The notes beneath the pieces are model-generated. The model was not told where the DNA came from. It made no database searches and was given only the letters and a program-made list of their open reading frames with translations. Source: Spirochaetia bacterium (lineage in GTDB: Bacteria; Spirochaetota; Leptospiria; Leptospirales; Leptonemataceae). Taken from it: 5,924 nt of DNA. Of this stretch, positions 1-5,284 are shown in pieces. The position numbers were made by a program, and so were the translations under genes. Numbering within the stretch: the stretch's first letter is position 1; the number at the start of each line of letters is the position of its first letter. The stretch is taken from contig JAOUOA010000206.1 of assembly GCA_029880625.1 (NCBI GenBank), positions 1 through 5,924 of the forward strand, given 5' to 3'.

Positions 1-6
1 ATGCGC

Positions 7-693
7 TCAATCCTTTGTAATCACGGCCGTGTGAGAAGGGAAGGGACCGTTTCCCTCTTTTGAAACCATTTTATAATTTGTAAAGCCGGCATCGGAAAAA
101 AGTTTCCGCAGGTCTTCTTCTGAATATTTTGTAAAATTGGTATCTGTCAGGGACATTGTATCCATTTCTTCTTTCAGGCGAAAGCCAATGTACAGGCTTC
201 CCTTCTTTTTTATGACGCGCATGATTTCTTTTGCATTTTTAACAGGATCGGGCCAGAAATATACGGTATTGGCCGTGTAGACACTGTCAAAGGATTCATC
301 TTTATAGGGAATTTTTGAAATGTCCGCTTTACGGATTTCAAAAGTTTCTTTTTTCATTAAATCCTGATTATTTTTTAAAGCAGTCTTTACCATATCTTCT
401 GAAAAATCAATTCCTGCAGTAAAACCATCTGTTGTTTTGTGGATTTTTCTCATGATGTTTCCCGTGCCGAAGCCGATTTCCAGAACGGACTGGCCTGGCT
501 GCAGATCCATCTGTTCGAGGGTAAAATTGTGGAGTTCAGCATTTCCTATATCCATAAGATTTCCTATGATATGCTTTCCAAAAAGGCCGGTGGGTTTTTT
601 AAATTGAGCTGATAGATAGGAATCGGGAACTATTTTTGTAAGCAGGTGAAAAATAAACATGCTGTATTTTTTAAATACAGTCTTTACGGTCAA
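7..693 (-). CDS. Class I SAM-dependent methyltransferase (type 11 / UbiE-like fold), substrate unknown
   Basis: This 228-residue soluble protein should transfer a methyl group from S-adenosylmethionine to an unidentified acceptor. The SAM-binding motif I, VLEIGFGTGN, lies at residues 70-79. The acidic residue ending strand 2 is D96 in GIDFSEDMV, and a post-motif segment follows at about 123-150 (KADISKIPY, then ANTVYFWPDP). The N-terminal part (about 30-55, QFKKPTG...NAELHNF) lies before the Rossmann core and probably caps the active site. There are no cysteines, which argues against an ArsM-type arsenite methyltransferase. The start is uncertain: the longest reading uses TTG at 693, with a weak GGGA 9 nt upstream; an ATG at 660 (residue 12) has no visible Shine-Dalgarno and directly follows a palindrome. 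The gene lies 69 nt after the CDF transporter on the same strand and may be cotranscribed. The fold is secure, the substrate is not. Confidence 0.88.
   Translation of the reverse strand: MTVKTVFKKYSMFIFHLLTKIVPDSYLSAQFKKPTGLFGKHIIGNLMDIGNAELHNFTLEQMDLQPGQSVLEIGFGTGNIMRKIHKTTDGFTAGIDFSEDMVKTALKNNQDLMKKETFEIRKADISKIPYKDESFDSVYTANTVYFWPDPVKNAKEIMRVIKKKGSLYIGFRLKEEMDTMSLTDTNFTKYSEEDLRKLFSDAGFTNYKMVSKEGNGPFPSHTAVITKD
662..680. repeat. Perfect 8-bp inverted repeat at the 5' end of the methyltransferase gene
   Basis: The sequence CTGTATTTTTTAAATACAG has perfect 8-bp arms around a 3-nt centre. It covers codons 5-11 if translation starts at TTG 693, or ends one base before the start codon if ATG 660 is used. 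It could be a repressor operator or a short AT-rich RNA hairpin affecting initiation. It may also simply reflect the codons for VFKKY. The CTGT...ACAG ends recall a LexA box, but the 11-base spacing is too long for the proteobacterial CTGT-N8-ACAG site. Confidence 0.4.
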
Positions 694-762
694 AAGGAAT
701 TTTCCCGCTGCAGAGGGCTTTTATAAAAAATTGATAATCGATTTGCCGAAATGATCCAGATC
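694..762 (-). other. Intergenic gap between CDF transporter and methyltransferase, possible weak promoter
   Basis: This is a 69-nt spacer. On the minus strand a TATAAA box (725-720) follows a T-run and would make a fair -10 element. The hexamer 17 nt upstream, CGGCAA (748-743), is a poor -35. No GC-rich stem followed by U-run is present after the transporter stop codon; the only stem seen is ATTT-CGGC-AAAT. Readthrough from the transporter is therefore plausible, with or without an internal promoter. Confidence 0.3.
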
Positions 763-1674
763 CTACCTGCAGTAAGCTTCGCAGTTTTCATCTTCAAATT
801 CAATTTCCAGCGTGGAATGGCTGATGCCCATGTTTTTCAGGATTTCTTTAATATCGCATTTGATATTTTCAATATCTTTTTTGCCGGATGTTTTCCCGAT
901 GATCAGATGGGTGCTGAAAATATTGTGTTCTCCGTCCAGAGACCAGATATGCGTATCGTGGATATCGATGACCTGTTTATGATTTCTTAATTCTTTTTCA
1001 ACGGTGCTGATATCCAGATGTTTCGGAGCTGCCTGCAAAAATAATAGCAGGGTTTCTTTTAAGTTTTTAACGACTCCCCATAAAATATAAAGAGTGATCA
1101 AAAGCGAAAGAATGGGGTCCAGTATATTCAGGCCGCTGAACATCATGATAATACTGACGACAAAAACTGCGATCCATCCCAGAACATCTTCCAGTAGATG
1201 AAGAGAAATCACTTTTTCGTTCATGGATTTCCCTTTTGCAGTTTTCCAGACTGCGAAGCCGTTTACTGCAATCCCAAGAACAGCAAGAGCAAGCATCCCT
1301 TCTGCATAAGATTGTTCCGGTTTCAGAATCCGGGGAACAGCTTCCATCAGAATAAACAGCGAGCCGATTAGAAGAATGACTGCATTCAGAAATGCCCCCA
1401 GAAGAGAAAACCTTTTATAGCCGTAAGAAAAATAATCGGTGCGTTTTTTATTGGAATATTTTTCAAGAAACCAGGCAAGACCCAGAGAAAAGGAATCGCC
1501 CAGATCATGAAGAGCATCGGATACAATTGCAACGCTGTTGGTCAAATATCCGCCTGCAAGCTCAATGACTGTGAAGCTCAGATTCAGAAAAAATGCGATT
1601 TTAATATTGGATGCAGATCCGTGATGGTGATGATGGGAATGTGAGTGTGAATGATGGGAATCTTTTTCTTTCAC
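763..1674 (-). CDS. Cation diffusion facilitator (CDF/SLC30) zinc-type efflux transporter with His-rich N-terminus
   Basis: This 303-residue inner-membrane protein should export zinc or a similar divalent cation in exchange for protons, as CzcD/ZitB-type members do. The cytoplasmic N-terminus has nine histidines within residues 7-18. Six membrane spans are apparent at about 25-43, 48-70, 90-112, 125-145, 158-179 and 183-202. The transport site is visible as two HxxxD motifs, H56-D60 in span 2 (SDALHDLGD) and H159-D163 in span 5 (HLLEDVLGW). The family associates this 2H/2D set with zinc, whereas Fe/Mn members carry other residues. The C-terminal cytoplasmic dimerisation domain (about 208-303) has the typical DIHDTHIWSLDGEHN segment and ends in a cysteine-containing tail (C298, C302). 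The start is GTG at 1674, preceded by AAGGG that overlaps the kinase TAA stop. The 9-nt spacing to that stop indicates cotranscription and probable translational coupling. Length is normal for the family; the exact metal is inferred. Confidence 0.95.
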   Translation of the reverse strand: MKEKDSHHSHSHSHHHHHGSASNIKIAFFLNLSFTVIELAGGYLTNSVAIVSDALHDLGDSFSLGLAWFLEKYSNKKRTDYFSYGYKRFSLLGAFLNAVILLIGSLFILMEAVPRILKPEQSYAEGMLALAVLGIAVNGFAVWKTAKGKSMNEKVISLHLLEDVLGWIAVFVVSIIMMFSGLNILDPILSLLITLYILWGVVKNLKETLLLFLQAAPKHLDISTVEKELRNHKQVIDIHDTHIWSLDGEHNIFSTHLIIGKTSGKKDIENIKCDIKEILKNMGISHSTLEIEFEDENCEAYCR

Positions 1675-1688
1675 TGCTGACCCTTATT
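1675..1688 (-). promoter_or_regulatory. Ribosome binding site overlapping the kinase stop codon
   Basis: On the minus strand the kinase ends AAA AAA TAA and the bases GGGTCAGCA follow before the GTG start of the transporter. The AAGGG core straddles the stop codon with about 6 nt to GTG. This supports the GTG start over any internal codon, since the next methionine is far inside the protein, and fits reinitiation by ribosomes finishing the kinase. Confidence 0.6.
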
Positions 1689-4413
1689 TTTTAATTCCGG
1701 AGAAAATACTGTCCACCAGAGTTTGAATATGAAAAGGTTTTGTAATATATGAATTAAAACCTTCTTTTAATGCTATGTCGATGGTTTCATCCAGCGCATT
1801 GGCGCTTACTGCAATGACTGGAATTTCTGAAGTTTTGCTGCTCTTTTTTAATTTTTTAAATGCTTCCATTCCGTTGATTCCTGGAAGGTTCATATCCATG
1901 AGAATAATATCTGGTTGATTGGATTCAGCAATGGGGATTCCTTCTTCCGCTGAATGCGAAAACATAAATTCAATTTCAGGATATTTAGAAAAAAGCCTTT
2001 CCAGAATCTTAATGTTTGCATTGTCATCTTCAATGTAAAGAATTTTTTTAATGGATAAAGAATCCTTGTTTTGCAAGGTTCCCTGAATTTGACTTTTTTC
2101 TTCCTGTCTGTTGTTTTCTTCTTTAAAAAAAAGATCCACCCAGAATTCAGATCCTTTTCCTTTCGCAGATTTAAAATCAATGGAACCCTGCATCATCTCG
2201 ACAAGTTTTTTTGTAATGATAAGGCCGATTCCTGTTCCTTCAATTTCACCATGTTCTCTGCCGAGCCGTTCAAAAGGTAAAAACAGCTTATCCTGCTGAT
2301 CCTCCGGGATTCCATGTCCTGTATCTGCGACAGTAAAACGCAGTAGCTCATTACTGAGTTTTGTAATTTTAAAATCCACCCGGCCGTTTTCTGTATTGTA
2401 TTTTACTGCATTTGAAATCAGATTCAGCATGATCTGACTGAACCTTGTTCTGTCGCAAAGAACGAAAAGATGATCGGAATCATCAGGTGTTTGGACGGCA
2501 AAGGATATTTTATAATTTGCTGCAGTTACATTTGCAATCTGCCTAACATTATTGATCAGTTCTGTTAAAGAATAAGGCTCAATAGACAGTCTGGTTTCCC
2601 CTGATTCAATTTTGGAAAGATCAAGGATATCATTGATGAGATCCAGCAAATGATTCCCTGCATTGATGATGTCATTCAGTGATAGTTCTGATTCTGATTT
2701 TTTCTGCATCCATGAGTCGTCTTCATAGTCCATAAGCATCAGCTGAGAAAATCCGATGACTGCATGAAGAGGAGTGCGGAGTTCGTGGCTCATGGAAGAT
2801 AGAAATTCTGTTTTTGCCCTGTTTGCGGATTCAGCTGCTTCTTTTGCCTGAAGTAGTTCATTCTCAAAATTCTTCAGGTTTTCAGTATTGCGGATGATTC
2901 CTATAAATTTAATTTCTTGATCAACCGTCATTTCCGATACGGCCAGATCAATGGGGAATGTCGTCCCGTCTTTTCTCTGTCCCATTGCTTCTCGGCGAAT
3001 CCCTATGATTTTAGGTATTTTTGTATTTAAATAATTCTGAAGGTATTGATCGTGTTCTCCTCTGTAAGGTTCCGGCATCAGACAGCTTACATTTTTTCCA
3101 AAAATTTCTCTTTGGGACCATCCAAAAATATTTTCTCCTGCTCTGTTGAATGTTTCAATTTCGCCTTTCTTGTTGATGGTTATGATCGCTTCTGATGCGC
3201 TGTTCAGGATGTTCGCAATATATATTTTTTCTTTAAAGCTGTCTTTTGAGATTTCGCGGAAAATCTCAATGGATCTTGCCATCTTCCCGATTTCATTGTT
3301 GTATTCTGTAAAATCAATGTTTTCATCGAGATGGCCGGAAGCGATGATCTGCATTTTATCCGTAATCGTTTCGATTGGGTCGATAATGATTTTATGAAAG
3401 AAAAGGTAAACTCCCAAAATTAACAAGGACATGGTGATTCCAAGAGCCAGAAACATTACAAAAGATAAATTTGCAATTTTCAGAAGAAGCGAGTCCATCA
3501 GTGAAAATTCAGCGGAAAGATCTTTTGAAATCTCCCGCATGAGAATATCGATTCCATTGAGGGCCGGTTTGTCGTCTACTTTTACTGCTCTGTCAACAGC
3601 AATTACAGAGATCTTCTCTCTGTGCATTTTTTCTGCAATATTGAGATTGCTTTCGTATTTTTCAACAGTTTCCCTTATGCTCCCAAGGGCTTTCTTTTCT
3701 TCTTCGTTGATATGAAACGAATTGTATTTCTTTAACAGAAGTTTAATCTCAAGTATATTGATCATTGCCAGCGAACGGTATTTTTTATCCCTCCGAAGAA
3801 TGTAATTCTTAAAATTATGGATCATTCCGTTAAAGCCCAGCGCTTTACGAATATCTGCAAGTGTTCGGGGTTTGCTGTTTATGTCTGGATTGGTGCGGGA
3901 GGATGTTTCAAGACTGAGAAGCGCATGAATTGCTTTAGAATCATCGATCTGAATCATGTTGTCTATTTTTTCAGGAGGCCATCCTGCTGACTTTAGATTT
4001 CGTGCCGTAATAAGAGCATTGCGGTATTTCTGAACGGAAGCAAGAAGTGTATCGGCGTTTTCATATTCTTCGGGGGAAAGGTCCAATGATTTATAATAAT
4101 ATATTGCAGTAATGGCCCCGCCGATTTTTATATTGCCTGCATCAAAACGGTCTTCTTCTCCGCGAAGAATGTAATTTTTAAATTCATGAATCATACCTCC
4201 GTATCCGATTTCCCTCTGTATGGTATTGATTCCGGAGATTTTTTGAGAACTTAATTCTTCATAATTTTCCCATGAATCTATGATTTCATTGAGTTTATGA
4301 AATGAGTAATATGAGGCCAGGGCAATAAAGATGCTGATTCCGGAAAGAATTGAAATAAAAAGAGTTCCAAGACTTTTAATTTTCAGATTTTTTAGAAAAT
4401 TGATAATATTCAT
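1684..4413 (-). CDS. Membrane hybrid histidine kinase: duplicated helical sensor, HAMP, FixL-like PAS, HisKA, HATPase_c, receiver
   Basis: This 909-residue inner-membrane sensor kinase autophosphorylates and passes phosphate to its own receiver. Domains in order: span 1 (about 15-37); an extracytoplasmic helical region (38-313) built from two homologous modules carrying GYGGMIHEFKNYILR (70-84) and GFNGMIHNFKNYILR (193-207); span 2 (about 314-340); HAMP (about 340-392); PAS (about 397-512); a short coiled linker; HisKA with phosphoacceptor H543 in MSHELRTP; HATPase_c with N-box N668, G1 box DTGHGI (697-702), F box near 711-718 and G2 box GTGIGL (726-731); and a receiver (about 788-909) with acidic pocket E795/D796/D797, phosphoacceptor D840, S870 and K892. 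All catalytic residues are present. The PAS matches FixL, including its haem-ligand histidine (H454) and distal arginine (R474), so oxygen or redox sensing is possible. No HPt domain or separate response regulator is visible in the window, so the output is unknown. The ATG at 4413 has only a weak Shine-Dalgarno. The transporter follows by 9 nt. Confidence 0.96.
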   Translation of the reverse strand: MNIINFLKNLKIKSLGTLFISILSGISIFIALASYYSFHKLNEIIDSWENYEELSSQKISGINTIQREIGYGGMIHEFKNYILRGEEDRFDAGNIKIGGAITAIYYYKSLDLSPEEYENADTLLASVQKYRNALITARNLKSAGWPPEKIDNMIQIDDSKAIHALLSLETSSRTNPDINSKPRTLADIRKALGFNGMIHNFKNYILRRDKKYRSLAMINILEIKLLLKKYNSFHINEEEKKALGSIRETVEKYESNLNIAEKMHREKISVIAVDRAVKVDDKPALNGIDILMREISKDLSAEFSLMDSLLLKIANLSFVMFLALGITMSLLILGVYLFFHKIIIDPIETITDKMQIIASGHLDENIDFTEYNNEIGKMARSIEIFREISKDSFKEKIYIANILNSASEAIITINKKGEIETFNRAGENIFGWSQREIFGKNVSCLMPEPYRGEHDQYLQNYLNTKIPKIIGIRREAMGQRKDGTTFPIDLAVSEMTVDQEIKFIGIIRNTENLKNFENELLQAKEAAESANRAKTEFLSSMSHELRTPLHAVIGFSQLMLMDYEDDSWMQKKSESELSLNDIINAGNHLLDLINDILDLSKIESGETRLSIEPYSLTELINNVRQIANVTAANYKISFAVQTPDDSDHLFVLCDRTRFSQIMLNLISNAVKYNTENGRVDFKITKLSNELLRFTVADTGHGIPEDQQDKLFLPFERLGREHGEIEGTGIGLIITKKLVEMMQGSIDFKSAKGKGSEFWVDLFFKEENNRQEEKSQIQGTLQNKDSLSIKKILYIEDDNANIKILERLFSKYPEIEFMFSHSAEEGIPIAESNQPDIILMDMNLPGINGMEAFKKLKKSSKTSEIPVIAVSANALDETIDIALKEGFNSYITKPFHIQTLVDSIFSGIKK
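2869..3231 (-). other. PAS domain with FixL-type haem-site signature
   Basis: Residues about 395-515 of the kinase. The segment LMPEPYRGEHDQYLQNY (445-461), then KIIGIRREAMGQRKDGTTFP (468-487), aligns without gaps to rhizobial FixL as I remember it. H454 falls on the proximal haem ligand (H200 in Bradyrhizobium FixL), R474 on the distal R220, and L490/V492 on L236/I238. FixL R206 and H214 correspond to N460 and K468 here. Haem binding is inferred; many PAS domains with this signature have never been tested. Confidence 0.75.
3520..4224 (-). repeat. Tandem duplication of an extracytoplasmic sensor module within the kinase
   Basis: Residues about 64-175 and 187-298 of the kinase align with each other at a period of about 123 residues. 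The best-conserved part is GYGGMIHEFKNYILR against GFNGMIHNFKNYILR. Weaker agreement continues downstream: a P/N-EE turn, then a kY-x-x-l helix, then acidic-D-x-x-A-x-x-x-i/l before the end. DNA similarity is still visible between about 4160-4200 and 3795-3835. Each copy holds one conserved histidine (H76, H199). The modules look all-helical. I recall similar IHxFKNYxLR segments in other bacterial sensor proteins but know no characterised ligand. Confidence 0.8.
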
Positions 4414-4648
4414 ACCGGTTTATTAAACCTGTGTAAATGGTTTCTTCTTCATTAATTTCAGGCGGCTTGATGATCCAAATTTCATACAGATCAGTCTTCT
4501 AATCTCCGTAAATTTGTTTTAATGCTAAAGACGTTTACCAGAAACCATTGTATTGAAGCAGGTTAAAAAACGCTGGAATTTTTGATTATTCTGACAGGTT
4601 TTTAATGTTTTTGTAAAGATAAAAATGAAGGAAGAATATTTCAAGCAG
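4414..4648 (-). other. Intergenic region upstream of the kinase, candidate promoter region
   Basis: This 235-nt gap separates the exported protein from the kinase and is the likely control region of the kinase-transporter unit. On the minus strand a TTTACA (4617-4612) is followed after 18 nt by CAGAAT (4593-4588), a weak sigma70-like pair. A TACAAT (4552-4547) makes a better -10 but lacks a recognisable -35. A 10-bp inverted repeat pairs 4436-4445 with 4540-4549 across about 94 nt. A 20-codon ATG-initiated frame (4485-4423) is present without a well-placed ribosome site. No GC-rich terminator stem with a U-run was found for the upstream unit. Confidence 0.4.
4417..4429. repeat. Perfect palindrome immediately upstream of the kinase start codon
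   Basis: GGTTTATTAAACC has perfect 6-bp arms around a single central base. Its near end is 3 nt from the kinase ATG, so it occupies the place where a Shine-Dalgarno would be expected. A protein bound here, or the hairpin in the mRNA, could reduce kinase translation or transcription. No second copy was noticed in the window, and the function is inferred from position alone. Confidence 0.35.
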
Positions 4649-5278
4649 TTAATTTTTTGATGTTTCATGATTAAATGTAATTTTTTTAATTACATCTTTA
4701 TGACAGACGACCCGATTCCCTGAAACGGGGCCGCTCATGCCTGTGTACCATGTGCCGTCCGGCCGCAAAAGGTCAATCCAGAAGGAAAATAATGAAACCA
4801 TTCCATTGCTGTTTTCAATCACCAGTCTGTCAAAAAACGGGAACATATCTTTCTCAAGTATGAATGATTTTCCGTCTGTTAGCTTCAGCGAAATTGCCGT
4901 AACATTAAAACGGTAAACCTCGCCTTCTTTTGATTTTTTCACATGACTGCTTTTCCACTTCAAAAACTCAATTTCTGAAAATTCTGAGACTTTGATTTCC
5001 TTTGTATAATCAATGCCGTTTTTAGTGTGGCGAATTGTCAGTTTATCAGGTGCTTGAAATTGGAACTTCCCGCTGATAGTTCTGCCGTCTCCCAGCGCTG
5101 CTTCTATCGGAAAGGAATGAGTTTTCAGATTGCTTTTTGCTGCCTTAACATCGGAGGCATTGGCATCTCCTGCAACGGCATATTTAGGAGATGCGGAAAG
5201 GGGCTGCAGCAATCCGATGCATGCACAGACTGACAGATTATAAAAAATGAAATGCCGTATGATGATACGAGTTTTCAT
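4649..5278 (-). CDS. Exported protein of unknown function with N-terminal signal peptide
   Basis: I do not recognise a named family for this 209-residue protein. The N-terminus has basic residues (K2, R4, R8), a hydrophobic stretch at about 9-27, and a plausible signal peptidase I site near LSA-SP (27-31). It should therefore be periplasmic or envelope-associated. C18 and C20 lie inside the hydrophobic stretch and do not form a convincing lipobox, so a lipoprotein is less likely though not excluded. The mature part looks beta-rich, with alternating segments such as GRTISGKFQF (65-74), EIEFLKWKS (102-110), and an aromatic C-terminal part (FWIDLLRPDGTWYTGMSG, 166-183). One cysteine (C192) remains after cleavage. 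The ATG at 5278 is 6 nt after the DegT-like stop; AGAGGA lies about 16 nt upstream, a long spacing, so coupling to the upstream gene is likely. Cotranscription suggests a link to an envelope or surface-sugar locus. Confidence 0.82.
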   Translation of the reverse strand: MKTRIIIRHFIFYNLSVCACIGLLQPLSASPKYAVAGDANASDVKAAKSNLKTHSFPIEAALGDGRTISGKFQFQAPDKLTIRHTKNGIDYTKEIKVSEFSEIEFLKWKSSHVKKSKEGEVYRFNVTAISLKLTDGKSFILEKDMFPFFDRLVIENSNGMVSLFSFWIDLLRPDGTWYTGMSGPVSGNRVVCHKDVIKKITFNHETSKN

Positions 5279-5284
5279 TTCAGA

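Noticed and set aside
662..680. LexA (SOS) box
   Set aside because: The CTGT and ACAG ends are separated by 11 bases rather than 8, and the adjacent gene is not a typical SOS gene.
7..693. Arsenite methyltransferase (ArsM), suggested by the neighbouring metal exporter
   Set aside because: The protein has no cysteines, while ArsM depends on conserved cysteines for arsenic binding.
726..762. Intrinsic terminator after the CDF transporter
   Set aside because: A T-run is present, but the only preceding stem is a 4-bp AT pairing, too weak for a Rho-independent terminator.
751..990. Plus-strand open frame opposite the CDF transporter C-terminus
   Set aside because: It lies antisense to a clearly conserved CDF domain, has no recognisable domain and no ribosome site was seen.
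1621..1660. Short tandem DNA repeat at the transporter start
   Set aside because: The repeated ATG/GTG-like triplets simply encode the His/Ser-rich N-terminus, a common metal-binding tail in CDF proteins, not a separate repeat element.
1890..2299. Several open frames on both strands within the kinase receiver/ATPase region
   Set aside because: All overlap confidently assigned HATPase_c and receiver coding sequence in another frame, and their translations are low-complexity Phe/Lys/Ser-rich peptides.
3146..3715. Plus-strand open frames opposite the PAS/HAMP/sensor region
   Set aside because: They are antisense shadows of conserved kinase domains; hydrophobic content arises from the complementary codons.
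5216..5228. Lipobox in the exported protein
   Set aside because: C18 and C20 lie within the hydrophobic core with further hydrophobic residues after them, and the -3 to -1 residues do not match a standard lipobox; spirochaetal lipoboxes are looser, so it is not strictly excluded.
5027..5233. Plus-strand cysteine-containing open frame opposite the exported protein
   Set aside because: It is antisense to a gene with a clear signal peptide and tight spacing to its neighbour, and no supporting signal was seen.
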